64,000 nt of DNA from Prochlorococcus marinus (GCF_001180325.1 NZ_CVSZ01000016.1:49889-113888); one strand, 5' to 3'. Shown: positions 32,257 to 41,896, counted from the first letter of the stretch. Notes: generated by a model from the sequence alone, not told the origin. Numbers and translations are program-made.

Positions 32257-32396
32257 ATTTATTTATCTCTTAATTACTGAATTAAATTTGCCATTTATAT
32301 AATTTAAATCAATAGTAAAAGCATCAAAATTATGTTTTTTTTTAATAATCGATAATCAAAAAAATTAATAATTACGTTGTTTTTAAAAAAATAAAA

Positions 32397-32420
32397 AAGA
32401 GAGGGATAAAACCCCCTCTT
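32397..32420 (-). terminator. Terminator after 32445-32615 gene
   Basis: AAGAGAGGG/CCCCCTCTT with one mismatch and a 6-nt loop. The minus-strand U-run follows from 32397 downward. Positioned just behind the small minus-strand gene. Confidence 0.75.
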
Positions 32421-32444
32421 AATTGATCAGTTTCAAAAAAGAAT

Positions 32445-32615
32445 TTAATTTTTTGAGTCTTTCAATTTCATTTCTTTTTGTGTTTTCCTGATTCTTTCTT
32501 CAAAGATGGATCTTCTATATGGAGTAACTTCTCCACTTTTAGTAGCCAAAAGTTGGGCTTCATGAAGCCTATTGGCTCTTTTGATTTTTTCTCTTATTTG
32601 TAAGAGGTTATTCAT
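32445..32615 (-). CDS. Small basic helical protein
   Basis: 56 residues, MNNLLQIREKIKRANRLHEA then QLLATKSGEVTPYRRSIFEE; helical and basic. Backed by a strong terminator, which supports expression. Unknown. Confidence 0.55.
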   Translation of the reverse strand: MNNLLQIREKIKRANRLHEAQLLATKSGEVTPYRRSIFEERIRKTQKEMKLKDSKN

Positions 32616-32804
32616 GGTCTTTTGCAGTTAATGAGAATCCCGTTCCCTACTCCCATTTCATGCGTCCAGAGATATAAACTTGGATGAACGTTAGTGAACA
32701 ATAGCATCTTTAAAAAAATTTCGCGAGAGTAATTTTTACTAAATTTTCCTTAAAAAATTAAATATTGAATAGATAGTACAAAGAAGGTTTTAATATTTCC
32801 CAAA

Positions 32805-33080
32805 TTAAGATAAGAAAATTGTTTGCGACCCTTCATTATTATCCTGAATCACTATTTTTTTATTTGGGAAAATATCTGATAATATTCTTTTCAAATTTGA
32901 ATTATCTGAAGAAAATATTTTACTCATATTTTTTGAATTAATTTTCCAATTTTCATCCACAAATAGTTCTTTATCTTCGCCTTTTTCATTCTCGAGTGAT
33001 GTCTGATTTAGAATCTTGAGTAACAGTTCTGAATCATAATCTTTAAATTCATCAGGGGACTCTTTTAAATTTTTAATCAT
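32805..33080 (-). CDS. Hypothetical acidic protein
   Basis: 91 residues, soluble and acidic, with PNKKIVIQDNNEGSQTIFLS at the end. Not recognised. Confidence 0.45.
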   Translation of the reverse strand: MIKNLKESPDEFKDYDSELLLKILNQTSLENEKGEDKELFVDENWKINSKNMSKIFSSDNSNLKRILSDIFPNKKIVIQDNNEGSQTIFLS

Positions 33081-33305
33081 TATTTAGAAATCTAATATTT
33101 CTAAATCTTGCATAAGAAATTTGAAGAATACAAGGTATTAATTACCTAAAAATCTCTCTTAAGATAAAAAATTCGGACGCAATTAAAATAATTTTCTTTA
33201 GAAAATTTAATTCCAAAATAGCTAAAGAATGATATTTAAAAAGATTAATTAATCATTTACACAATTTATTTACTTGTTAGTTTGCAATCAAGGGATTTAG
33301 AAAAG

Positions 33306-33437
33306 ATGCAAAGAGTAATTAACAAAAAAATTAGACTTTTAAGATGGTTAAACTCAGGCATGATACTACCATTTATCATTATGGCTGCATCCTCATCAAT
33401 CATTCTTTATGGTGTTTTATTTATCCTGATAAAATAG
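33306..33437 (+). CDS. One-helix membrane microprotein
   Basis: 43 residues: a basic N-terminus (MQRVINKKIRLLRW) then helix MILPFIIMAASSSIILYGVL. Convergent with 33448. Unknown. Confidence 0.5.
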   Translation: MQRVINKKIRLLRWLNSGMILPFIIMAASSSIILYGVLFILIK

Positions 33438-33447
33438 TTTTTTGAAT

Positions 33448-33582
33448 TTAAGCAGCTAAGTTTTCCCCAGATTTAGACATAATTATTGCAGCTTTTTTTA
33501 ATAAACTAACTACTTCTTTTCTCCCAACTGCATTATCAGCTTGACGCATTATTTCATCATATTTTTTATTTATTTTTTTCAT
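33448..33582 (-). CDS. Small helical protein
   Basis: 44 residues, MKKINKKYDEIMRQADNAVG and RKEVVSLLKKAAIIMS. Soluble and helical. Its stop is 10 bp from the stop of 33306. Unknown. Confidence 0.45.
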   Translation of the reverse strand: MKKINKKYDEIMRQADNAVGRKEVVSLLKKAAIIMSKSGENLAA

Positions 33583-33764
33583 AAAAAATTTTAATTTAAT
33601 CTAAAATTACAACATCATATGATGGTGTCAATTGTAAATAATGCTAAGAATATTATTTCTTTGATTATTTTTGCACAATAAAAATTGCTAATTTTTTATC
33701 ATTCAAGTTTTTTTAATTGATGATGCCAAAAAATCGTAAATATCAAAATTAATAATCCTTTTAA

Positions 33765-33980
33765 TTAAGCTATATTGAAGGATTTGAAAACATAAAATAA
33801 ACCGCCGATTAGTATCAATATTGCAGCTCCATAAAAAAGAAAAGGGATAATTGGATATTTATACAATGTAGACCTTACTTTTTGTTGTATGGCTTTTTTA
33901 TCAAGTTGAGGCAACTTTATATCTTCATTTTTTTTTCTAGGCGGAATACCTAAATTTTTTCTTCTCTTTGCCTCTCCCAT
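33765..33980 (-). CDS. DUF2839 membrane protein, second copy
   Basis: 71 residues from the ATG at 33980, chosen because MGEAKRRKNLGIPPR is the family start; a longer in-frame start at 34007 would run through the preceding gene remnant. One C-terminal helix, IIPFLFYGAAILILIGGLFY. Paralogue of 31360. Confidence 0.75.
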   Translation of the reverse strand: MGEAKRRKNLGIPPRKKNEDIKLPQLDKKAIQQKVRSTLYKYPIIPFLFYGAAILILIGGLFYVFKSFNIA

Positions 33981-33982
33981 AA

Positions 33983-34111
33983 TTAATACTGAGGTATTCC
34001 CATACATTTTAAATAATTGTTATCAGCTAAATCTAAAATTTGATTCCATTCTTCATGAGATGTTTCCAAATTATTTTTAAAATCTTTTTCAAATTTAAGA
34101 ACACATCTTTT
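33983..34111 (-). pseudogene. 5'-truncated gene remnant before DUF2839
   Basis: 42 sense codons without an ATG near the start, reading KRCVLKFEKDFKNNLETSHE then EWNQILDLADNNYLKCMGIP and ending 2 bp before the DUF2839 ATG. The composition looks coding. A stop codon sits directly upstream. Either a remnant or a gene using a rare start. Confidence 0.35.
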
Positions 34112-34289
34112 TTATATATTTTCTGGAGAATTATAATTTCTTAAAAAAGAAACAGTCAAAAAGGATAATGAAAAAAACTACAAGTATTTTAGCGATCCTA
34201 AAATTACTCATATCTTAGATGATATTGTCTTATAAATAAGGTACTTGTTGGTTTTATAATTAATTTTATCTTTTAAAAACAATTATCAA

Positions 34290-34487
34290 ATGATAAATTC
34301 AGTGAATTTTAACCATTTGCCTATTCTGGATTTGGTTGTTTCAGGGTTAATAATCTTTATAATGTCGACGATTATTGCCAATATTTATGACCCATTATTA
34401 GGAATAACTTATGCATTTGGGAATATACTCACTCTTACTTTTTTGAGCTGGTTATACAAAGAGACTTGGAGTGATCCAAGTAAATAA
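34290..34487 (+). CDS. Two-helix small membrane protein
   Basis: 65 residues: helix 1 ILDLVVSGLIIFIMSTIIAN, a DP turn, helix 2 ITYAFGNILTLTFLSWLY. Not recognised. Confidence 0.5.
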   Translation: MINSVNFNHLPILDLVVSGLIIFIMSTIIANIYDPLLGITYAFGNILTLTFLSWLYKETWSDPSK

Positions 34488-34517
34488 ATCTAATTAAGAC
34501 AAAAGATAAATAAACAA

Positions 34518-34631
34518 CTACTTCTGTATCTTTAATTTTGAAGAATACTTTAAATTAACAATGTAAGTTGCAACAAGAGAAAGTATCAAAAAAAATAATA
34601 AGCTTTCCAAGGTAGATTGGGGCATAACCAT
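34518..34631 (-). CDS. One-helix membrane microprotein
   Basis: 37 residues, MVMPQSTLESLLFFLILSLV then a basic tail, KLKIQK. Start at 34631 or the second ATG at 34625. Unknown. Confidence 0.45.
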   Translation of the reverse strand: MVMPQSTLESLLFFLILSLVATYIVNLKYSSKLKIQK

Positions 34632-34755
34632 GAGTAGTACTAAAAATGATATATCTTTAGAGAAACGAATTCTGAAAAAAAATCAACCCTTTCATTATTT
34701 TTTTCTCAAAATTAAAAATTTAATTGTATTAAAAACTCTGAAACTTAGAATGATT

Positions 34756-35112
34756 TTAATTTAAAAAATATTTTTCTGCCCTCCTAAAGGCTTTTATTGC
34801 TCCTTTATAATCAAGACTTTTTAATTTTTCCTTACTTTTTTGTTCCAGCATTTTTACTATTTCATTTCTCTTTATTTCATCAATTTTCAGCTTATGATCG
34901 AAAATAAGATCAAATTTTGAGGAATACAATCTTGATAATTCTTCTCTATATTTTTCAATAATTTTTTCATCACAAGATTTGGATTTCAATAATGCATTAG
35001 CTTTCATTTTGTCATCTATTGCCCCTTTAAAGTTTCCTAGTTTAAATTTCTTTTCACTTGATCTAGTTAGCTTAATAATATTTCCTAAAGTCAATTCACT
35101 AGAATCTTTCAT
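34756..35112 (-). CDS. TPR-like small helical protein
   Basis: 118 residues. KFKLGNFKGAIDDKMKANAL and KLKSLDYKGAIKAFRRAEKY are two copies of a tetratricopeptide-like unit at either end. Probably a protein-binding scaffold. Soluble. Confidence 0.6.
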   Translation of the reverse strand: MKDSSELTLGNIIKLTRSSEKKFKLGNFKGAIDDKMKANALLKSKSCDEKIIEKYREELSRLYSSKFDLIFDHKLKIDEIKRNEIVKMLEQKSKEKLKSLDYKGAIKAFRRAEKYFLN

Positions 35113-35180
35113 TTATTTATCTTACCCTAGGTTAATGCTATCAGAATAAAGAAAAAACAACTTATTTTTTTTTTAAATAA

Positions 35181-35480
35181 TTAACCAATAACAAGTCCTT
35201 TTTCAAGAAGTAAATCGAAAACCTCCACACTTTTCGTTTTCCCAAATTTGGGAGGCTTATGTAAATCTAATATTTCAGCAAGGCACATAATCCAATAAGT
35301 ATCTTTTTTTAAATTAAGACCTTCGCAAATATGGGTGGGGGCCGATTTAAAACAGCCAAAATCTGTTGATATATTAATATTCATGATTTGAGTTTCAAGT
35401 TCCAGACTTAAAAGTTCTATTTCTTGCTCAGAAAGGGATGTCCCAAAAGAATATGATTCAATTAAAAGTTGATAATTCAT
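35181..35480 (-). CDS. Hypothetical protein
   Basis: 99 residues, soluble, with two or three Cys (DFGCFKSAPTHICEG, IMCLAEIL). It is 15 bp behind the DUF3764 gene on the same strand and so likely co-transcribed. Not recognised. Confidence 0.5.
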   Translation of the reverse strand: MNYQLLIESYSFGTSLSEQEIELLSLELETQIMNINISTDFGCFKSAPTHICEGLNLKKDTYWIMCLAEILDLHKPPKFGKTKSVEVFDLLLEKGLVIG

Positions 35481-35495
35481 AAAAGATTTATTTTC

Positions 35496-35777
35496 TCAAG
35501 AAATCCATCGAGTTATTTTTGTACCCGCATAAATATGTCCTGAAGCTTCAACAATAGGTTTTGTTTCAGGATTCATAAAAATATCATATAGAACATTTTC
35601 TGGTCCTTGAAAAATCACAGTTGCCCTTTGTGGATCATCTAATGATTTACCAATATAAAATGTTTTAACTCCCATTTCTTTAAACATCGACTGCTGTTCC
35701 TCAGCATTCATATGAGATTCATATTGTTCAAACGTATTACTTAGTTGAAAATCTAGAATAGTTGTTTCAATGGTCAT
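35496..35777 (-). CDS. DUF3764-like small protein
   Basis: 93 residues related along its length to the 14581 product: MTIETTILDFQLS start, MGVKTFYIGKSLDDP middle, ETKPIVEASGHIYAGT end. Predicted ferredoxin-like fold. Shows that the island copies have a chromosomal relative outside the tRNA array. Function unknown. Confidence 0.65.
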   Translation of the reverse strand: MTIETTILDFQLSNTFEQYESHMNAEEQQSMFKEMGVKTFYIGKSLDDPQRATVIFQGPENVLYDIFMNPETKPIVEASGHIYAGTKITRWIS

Positions 35778-35914
35778 AGCAGTAATAAGATGTTTTTTAG
35801 ATTTTAAATCTTTTTACAAAAAATAATTGAATAAAGATTAGTTTTTATTAAGCAAGGTATTAACTAATTTTTACTTATGAGTTATAAATCAACTATAAAA
35901 AACAGATTTTAATT

Positions 35915-37258
35915 TTGGACTCAAAAATTTCTCCAAGAGAACAATGGACTAGTAAGTTAGGATTTATTCTTGCAGCTGCTGGAAGCGCAGTAGGTCTTGG
36001 TAACCTTTGGGGTTTCGCCTACAGAGCCTCTCAAGGTGGAGGTGCTGCTTTTGTACTTTTATACATACTAATCGTTTTAATTGTATGCCTTCCGGTATTT
36101 GTTGCTGAAATGGCTTTAGGAAGAAACGCAACTGCCAGCACATTGCTTGCACCAGTAAAGTTAGCTGGGAAAAATTGGTATCCATTAGGAATTCTTTTCT
36201 TTATAGCTCCTTTGGGAATAGCATCATATTATTCAGTAATAATGGGTTGGACCGCAGATACCTTGTTCCATTCATTATTTTTTGGATTACCAAAAAATTT
36301 AAGTGATGCAGAAACTTTCTTTGGCTCAATTAGTAGTGGTAGCAGTGTTTTGTTGGGGCACCTATTAAGTCTCGTTCTTACAGCCATAATAGTTTCATCA
36401 GGGATAAAAAAAGGAATCGAAAAGGTAACACGATTCTTTATGCCTATACTTTTTATAATTCTTCTGTGTCTAGCAATATGGGCCACTTCACTTTCAGGCG
36501 CATGGGAAGGATATAAAACATTTTTGTTTAAGTTTGACTTTGATGAATTAAGGAACCCTCAAACTATAAGAAATGCTTTTACACAAGCTTTCTTTTCTTT
36601 AAGTTTAGGAATTGGAGTTATGGTAACTTATGCTTCCTATCTAAATAAAAAGAGTAATCTTCCAAAACTTAGCGTTGGAGTTGCATCATTGGATACTTTA
36701 GTGGGTCTTATGGCAGGACTTATTACTTTTCCGATTGTTCTAACATTTGGTTTAAGTGATGCTATTTCTGAATCAACAGTTGGGGCATTATTTATATCAA
36801 TTCCTACGGGCCTTGGTTCATATGGAGCGGTTGGAAGAATTGTAGCTGTTGCATTTTTTGCACTAGCTTATATTGCAGCAATTACTTCTTCTGTTTCATT
36901 ATTGGAAGTTCCAGTTTCCTCTTTAATGGATAAATTTGGTTTTAAAAGAGAAAAATCTGTTTGGCTGATAACTCTTTTCTTATTCTTAGCAGGCATTCCT
37001 TCTGCATTAAACTTAAACATTCTTGGAACTATTGATTCGATTTTTGGTGGCGTATTACTAATCTTTGGTGGATTCTTGGTTACTTTCTTTATGGGATGGG
37101 TGGTACCTGGAAAATTTAATGAAGAACTTAGTGATTCAAAAGTTGGAATCAAAACGACACTTTATTTGAAATTCATGACAAGATGGGTTGCCCCTCCAAT
37201 TATTGGTTTTGGACTATTTATTAGTGTGTTTGATTTGCTGAAAGGCTGGGTAAGTTAA
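35915..37258 (+). CDS. Sodium-dependent transporter, SNF/NSS family
   Basis: 447 residues with about 11-12 membrane helices, starting at TTG. KLGFILAAAGSAVGLGNLWG is the conserved first helix of neurotransmitter:sodium symporters (LeuT-like), with the unwound sodium and substrate site. Later AFFSLSLGIGVMVTYASY is helix 6, with its sodium ligands. Bacterial members import amino acids with Na+. The substrate cannot be deduced. Confidence 0.88.
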   Translation: MDSKISPREQWTSKLGFILAAAGSAVGLGNLWGFAYRASQGGGAAFVLLYILIVLIVCLPVFVAEMALGRNATASTLLAPVKLAGKNWYPLGILFFIAPLGIASYYSVIMGWTADTLFHSLFFGLPKNLSDAETFFGSISSGSSVLLGHLLSLVLTAIIVSSGIKKGIEKVTRFFMPILFIILLCLAIWATSLSGAWEGYKTFLFKFDFDELRNPQTIRNAFTQAFFSLSLGIGVMVTYASYLNKKSNLPKLSVGVASLDTLVGLMAGLITFPIVLTFGLSDAISESTVGALFISIPTGLGSYGAVGRIVAVAFFALAYIAAITSSVSLLEVPVSSLMDKFGFKREKSVWLITLFLFLAGIPSALNLNILGTIDSIFGGVLLIFGGFLVTFFMGWVVPGKFNEELSDSKVGIKTTLYLKFMTRWVAPPIIGFGLFISVFDLLKGWVS

Positions 37259-37658
37259 AAATAAATAAAATTATAATTTATAAAATTGAATAAATTTACT
37301 CCGATATAGTGCGGAAATAGGGGGAGGGGTGCAAGTCTAAAAAAGATAAAATAGTTTAACTTTTTCGCATTATTTTTGATCAAACTCAAAAAAATATTAG
37401 TCAATAATTAAGTATTTGCAATGGTTATTAATTAAAAAATTGATTTGAAGACTAAGTGCTTTGTTTTATTACCAAATTCTAAATATTTTTCTCAAGAAAA
37501 TGTTTTACTGCGGAACTTTTTTTAATGAAGTATTAAAATTTAACTTATATTAAATCTCAAACGTATCGGCAAAAACCATCCCTAATAGAATCTATATAAA
37601 ATAAATTTAGGTGTTTAATTTAAAGGAATTAGAGCGCCTAAAAGAATAGATAACAAAT
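37259..37658. other. Intergenic between transporter and selO
   Basis: No gene or tRNA seen. A G-rich patch (GGGGGAGGGG, about 37320-37330) stands out in this AT-rich DNA. TATAAAAT near 37594-37601 could be a -10 for selO. Confidence 0.35.
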
Positions 37659-39365
37659 TTGATGTCAACCAAATCTGATTCATTAAAAGGAAAGCTTACA
37701 GAAAATTTTTCCGAATTTTCTCAACTATCTGACTATTCTTTTATGAATTCTCTTAAAGCAGATCCTCAATCAACAAAAGATGGAAATGATCATAAGCCGC
37801 GTTCAGTATATTCAGGTCATTACGTACCAGTTGTTCCAACTGCTATTCCAGAACCAGAATATATTTCCCATAGCAACAAACTTTTTAAAGAACTAAGGCT
37901 AAGCTCAAATCTTACTAAAGACCAGAATTTTTGTCGTTTTTTCTCAGGTGATATTTCTGTTGCTAATTATCCAATGAGTCCTGTTGGTTGGGCAACAGGT
38001 TATGCATTATCTATTTACGGGACTGAATATACCCAACAATGTCCCTTTGGCACTGGCAATGGTTATGGCGATGGCAGAGCAATTTCTGTTTTTGAAGGTT
38101 TATTCAATGGGAAAAGAATGGAAATGCAACTTAAAGGAGGAGGTCCAACTCCCTACTGTCGTGGAGCAGATGGTAGAGCTGTCTTAAGGTCTAGCGTTCG
38201 AGAATTTCTCGCACAGGAATTAATGGATGCCTTGGGAATCCCTACCTCAAGATCTTTAACACTTTATGTCTCACGTTCAGAAATAGTTAGAAGACCGTGG
38301 TATTCCAAAGGGTCCAGATATTTTGAACCTGATATCATGATTGATAATCAAGCAGCAATTACTACGAGAGTCGCTCCATCTTTTTTACGTGTAGGCCAGA
38401 TTGAACTTTTTGCAAGAAGAGTTCGCGATAATGCGCATGATGAGGCCCTCAATGAACTAAAGATGATAGTTCAACATCTAATTGATAGAAATTATAAAGA
38501 TGAAATTGAATATGAGATTTCGATTCAAAGTAAAGTAATAAAACTGGCTTCTTTATACAGATCAAGACTTATATCACTCATAGCCAACTGGATGAGAGTT
38601 GGTTATTGCCAGGGTAATTTCAATAGTGATAATTGTGCTGCTGGAGGTTATACCTTGGATTATGGCCCCTTTGGATTCTGTGAATTATTTGATCCAAGAT
38701 TTCAACCATGGACAGGTGGAGGTGAACATTTCTCATTTTTTAACCAGCCTTCTGCAGCGGCAATCAACTTTAAAACATTCTGTTCCTCTCTTAGTCCGTT
38801 ACTTTCAAAAAGCAAACAAGATCAAGAAAAGTTAGATCAAATCGAAAAAGACTTTTCTGAATTAATGAATAAGGAATTAATGAAAATGTGGGCAAACAAG
38901 CTTGGTTTAGAACATTACAACGAAACTCTAATAAATGAATTTTTTAATCTCATGGTCATTTCAAAATCAGACTATACAATTTTGTTCCGTAAACTCTCTG
39001 AAATCCCTGATAACTTAGATTCTTTAAAAGACTGTTTCTATTTACCAATTAATGACGAGCTCAATAATAGGTGGGAAGTATGGCTTGAAAACTGGCAATC
39101 AGTGTTGAAGAAAGAGGGAAATATTAAAGCAAAATCGGCATCAATGAAATCCCTTAATCCAGTCTATACTTGGCGTGAATGGATGGTCGTTCCTGCATAT
39201 GAAGAAGCTGAAAAGGGAAATTACAAGAAAATAAAAGAGTTACAGGATATCTTTAGCAATCCATATGTAGAACAACCCGCAGAAATAGATCAAAAATATA
39301 ATCGACTAAAGCCAAGCCAGTATTTTAACTATGGAGGAGTATCTCATTACAGTTGTTCTTCATAA
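37659..39365 (+). CDS. selO: Protein adenylyltransferase SelO (YdiU)
   Basis: 568 residues, normal length. Pseudokinase that transfers AMP from ATP to Ser/Thr/Tyr of other proteins, linked to oxidative stress. Seen: GWATGYALSIYGTEYTQQCP; YGDGRAISVFEG; QLKGGGPTPYCRGADGRAVL then RSSVREFL (nucleotide-binding core); GYCQGNFNSDNCAAGGYTLD then YGPFGF (metal-binding, the flipped kinase loop). The tail ends YSCSS, the conserved redox-sensitive C-terminus. Confidence 0.93.
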   Translation: MMSTKSDSLKGKLTENFSEFSQLSDYSFMNSLKADPQSTKDGNDHKPRSVYSGHYVPVVPTAIPEPEYISHSNKLFKELRLSSNLTKDQNFCRFFSGDISVANYPMSPVGWATGYALSIYGTEYTQQCPFGTGNGYGDGRAISVFEGLFNGKRMEMQLKGGGPTPYCRGADGRAVLRSSVREFLAQELMDALGIPTSRSLTLYVSRSEIVRRPWYSKGSRYFEPDIMIDNQAAITTRVAPSFLRVGQIELFARRVRDNAHDEALNELKMIVQHLIDRNYKDEIEYEISIQSKVIKLASLYRSRLISLIANWMRVGYCQGNFNSDNCAAGGYTLDYGPFGFCELFDPRFQPWTGGGEHFSFFNQPSAAAINFKTFCSSLSPLLSKSKQDQEKLDQIEKDFSELMNKELMKMWANKLGLEHYNETLINEFFNLMVISKSDYTILFRKLSEIPDNLDSLKDCFYLPINDELNNRWEVWLENWQSVLKKEGNIKAKSASMKSLNPVYTWREWMVVPAYEEAEKGNYKKIKELQDIFSNPYVEQPAEIDQKYNRLKPSQYFNYGGVSHYSCSS

Positions 39366-39409
39366 AAGGTAAATCCTAAAAATGGAGATTGAATAACTTA
39401 GAGAAAATT

Positions 39410-39850
39410 TTATTCATTTATGGCCGTAGGCATTCCAACTACTGATACAACTCCCACATGAAGTATGGCCGGCTTCTTCCCAACATTTTTCACATAGTGG
39501 GGGCCCCCATTATTACTCTCTATAAATGCATCACCCGCTTTAAAGAAATTAATTTCTTCACCCCTAACATGTTTTAATCTTCCTCTGGTGACATGAATCA
39601 ACATTGGGGAAGGATGAGTATGAATTGGAGTTTTCAAGCCAACTGGAATCTTGACTTTTAAGAGTCTTAATTCAGGCTTACCCTCGAGATAATTAAAATT
39701 TTTACCACTAAGTCCTTTTGAACTTTGAATAATAGGTATAACTTCAATTTTTTCTTCAGCAAGAGAAGGTTGTGGTAAAGCTAAAGTCCCAATAAAAAGG
39801 AAACAAAATGGAATAAATGTTTTTATTTGCATTAGATATTTAAGTTTCAC
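39410..39850 (-). CDS. Secreted cupin-domain protein
   Basis: 146 residues (or 140 from the ATG at 39832, which has a better signal peptide). The signal peptide ends PSLAEE. The cupin barrel has PIHTHPSPMLIHVTRGRLKH (His pair and Glu-equivalent region) and GDAFIESNNGGPHYVKN (second His). Likely periplasmic with a bound metal; substrate unknown. Confidence 0.75.
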   Translation of the reverse strand: MKLKYLMQIKTFIPFCFLFIGTLALPQPSLAEEKIEVIPIIQSSKGLSGKNFNYLEGKPELRLLKVKIPVGLKTPIHTHPSPMLIHVTRGRLKHVRGEEINFFKAGDAFIESNNGGPHYVKNVGKKPAILHVGVVSVVGMPTAINE

Positions 39851-39885
39851 TAATAATAGGTAGTTTGCAAAAATAATAAACTAAT

Positions 39886-40047
39886 TTATTTCTTATATAA
39901 CTTTTCTAATTGCTTAATTTCCTCTCTTAAATCCTTACCTCTCTTATTTAATTTATTATTTTTAATAACTATTGGAATAATCCACCAGGCTTGAAGACCT
40001 AAAAAGATAAATACTAGGATCAATAATTCAAAAGTACCAGGCTGCAT
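39886..40047 (-). CDS. One-helix membrane microprotein with coiled tail
   Basis: 53 residues: helix FELLILVFIFLGLQAWWIIP then basic coil NKRGKDLREEIKQLEKLYKK. Type suited to anchoring on the cytoplasmic side. Unknown. Confidence 0.5.
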   Translation of the reverse strand: MQPGTFELLILVFIFLGLQAWWIIPIVIKNNKLNKRGKDLREEIKQLEKLYKK

Positions 40048-40120
40048 TTGATAAATAACCCTTCTTTGTAAATACCAATATTTTAAAAGTTATTAAACAT
40101 TCATGAGATATGAAATATTT

Positions 40121-40303
40121 CTAAGCTGCATCTAATTCAATGTTAAGTTCAATTCCCCTTGAAATAATTGCTTCTTTAAATTCAATAAGTTTGGAAATTA
40201 TTCTTTGCTTCTCAGGATCAGTTTTATGGATATCATCTACAACTTCCTGCATTGCAAGTGTTACTTTTTGTAGTTTGATTTCTAGATCTTCCCTGTAATT
40301 CAT
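40121..40303 (-). CDS. Small helical hypothetical protein
   Basis: 60 residues, soluble and helical, MNYREDLEIKLQKVTLAMQE start. Unknown. Confidence 0.5.
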   Translation of the reverse strand: MNYREDLEIKLQKVTLAMQEVVDDIHKTDPEKQRIISKLIEFKEAIISRGIELNIELDAA

Positions 40304-40452
40304 AAGCTTAAAGAAATTATCTTATTTATTAAAAAACAAAATAATTATTAGTAAATAAGTACTTAACCTTAAAAGGATTGACAGCAAAACAAGGAGGATA
40401 TAATTTATAGTACAAACGTATCAATAATCAACCAGCCAATTAAAGGTAAAGT

Positions 40453-40722
40453 ATGGAGCCTAAGTACTCATTTGGTTGTAGCACGAGCAAACCCAACGGA
40501 TGCCTACTAAATCCTGAAGGCAGCAGAATTATCTTTTTCGAAGAATGCAAAAATTCTCCTAAACCTAATTTTAAAATTTATACGCATCTTTTCTATACAA
40601 ATCACCTTGGAGAACCAGGAGGGTACAAATCTTCTGAAAAACTCAATATAGATTCAGCCTGGGAAAAGTGGCACGAACTTCACCAAAAAGGATGGACAGA
40701 AGTATCTCACAATTACGGATAA
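40453..40722 (+). CDS. Small DUF1651-like hypothetical protein
   Basis: 89 residues with two early Cys (FGCSTSKPNGC). The ending, AWEKWHELHQKGWTEVSHNY, resembles the A..W..L...GW ending of the DUF1651 proteins at 25343 and 28109. Tentative family. Confidence 0.45.
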   Translation: MEPKYSFGCSTSKPNGCLLNPEGSRIIFFEECKNSPKPNFKIYTHLFYTNHLGEPGGYKSSEKLNIDSAWEKWHELHQKGWTEVSHNYG

Positions 40723-40842
40723 AGGATCCAGATAAGAAAAAGCCTTTATTTTTTTTAAGCTTAAGACTTTTCTAAATATAGAATTCGGTGTTAAAAATAA
40801 ATAATCAAGATAAAATTAGCTACATATAAAGTAAAAGACTCA

Positions 40843-41139
40843 ATGATACGTTTACTTATTGCATCAATTCTTTTTTTTATACCACTAGGAGGTTTTGCTG
40901 ATGAAAAGCAAAGAGAAATTGAGAATAAAGCTATAAATCTTGTCATTAAAAAATATGGAAAAGGTCTAGAAAATAGATTAAAAGGAACGGGAGTAACCCC
41001 CAGTTATCGAAGTTGGTATGAAAATGATTGTTTTGTAAGTATTGCAGCAGGTACATACCAAGAAGATACTTGGTCGGCAATAAAGTGGTTTAGCGTTAAT
41101 GTCTGTTCTGAATCAGCTGAAATAATGGAAAGTGAATGA
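40843..41139 (+). CDS. Secreted small protein
   Basis: 98 residues with a clear signal peptide, MIRLLIASILFFIPLGGFAD. The mature domain has two Cys (NDCFVSI, NVCSES), likely a disulfide. Its TGA overlaps the ATG of the amidotransferase gene (ATGA), so the pair is coupled. Unknown. Confidence 0.6.
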   Translation: MIRLLIASILFFIPLGGFADEKQREIENKAINLVIKKYGKGLENRLKGTGVTPSYRSWYENDCFVSIAAGTYQEDTWSAIKWFSVNVCSESAEIMESE

Positions 41140-41873
41140 AGGGAATAAGGCGCCTATTAGTTTTGCAGCATTTAGAAATAGAGGGGCCAGGTCTTTTTGA
41201 ACAATTTGCTAAAGAAAGAGATTTGAAAATCGAAATTATTCGTTTAGATAATAAAAATGCTCTGCCGCAAACAAAAAAAGGTGACTTAATTCTAATTATG
41301 GGTGGACCAATGGGAGTTAAAGATATTGGAAGTGACAGATATCCCTGGCTCAAGTTAGAAAGAGATTTTATAAAAAAAGAATTAGAAAATGAAAGACCTA
41401 TAATCGGTGTTTGCTTAGGTGCTCAATTGCTTGCGAATGCTGCTGGAGGAGATGTAGAGATTCTTAAATATGGATCACCTCCAAAAGCATTACCGGAAAT
41501 TGGATGGTCTCAAATTTTTATAGACAAATCGAATAAAGACTTTAAAGCACTGTTTGAAGAACCTTTTCATGTCCTGCATTGGCATGGAGATAGGATTTTA
41601 TTACCTAACAAAGCAGTACTCATTGCTAGTAGTGAACGTTGTAAGGAACAGTTTTTTAGGATTGGCAAATTTGCTTACGGATTACAATTCCATATAGAGA
41701 CGACGGGGGGAATGATAAATAACTGGATTAAAGAAGATAAAGAGTTTGTCCTTAAAGGATTAGGCTCAAATGGTCAGGAAATTTTAAAAGAAGAGAATAA
41801 AAAATATATTGATAAAACTTATTTAAAAAGAAAGCTTCTAATAAGTAAATTGTTTGAATTATTAGATAATTAA
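41136..41873 (+). CDS. Class I glutamine amidotransferase-like protein
   Basis: 245 residues. GDLILIMGGPMGVKD is the oxyanion region; PIIGVCLGAQLLANAAGG holds the nucleophile Cys92; YGLQFHIETT holds the catalytic His followed by Glu. It is a stand-alone GATase like those acting on GMP synthase-type or gamma-glutamyl substrates. The ammonia acceptor is unknown, and it may instead hydrolyse a gamma-glutamyl compound. Confidence 0.8.
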   Translation: MKGIRRLLVLQHLEIEGPGLFEQFAKERDLKIEIIRLDNKNALPQTKKGDLILIMGGPMGVKDIGSDRYPWLKLERDFIKKELENERPIIGVCLGAQLLANAAGGDVEILKYGSPPKALPEIGWSQIFIDKSNKDFKALFEEPFHVLHWHGDRILLPNKAVLIASSERCKEQFFRIGKFAYGLQFHIETTGGMINNWIKEDKEFVLKGLGSNGQEILKEENKKYIDKTYLKRKLLISKLFELLDN

Positions 41874-41896
41874 AAGAGAATAATAATCCATTAAAA

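Noticed and set aside
37310..37336. G-rich patch as a recombination or quadruplex site
   Set aside because: Two G-runs only; not enough for a quadruplex, and nothing else supports a function.
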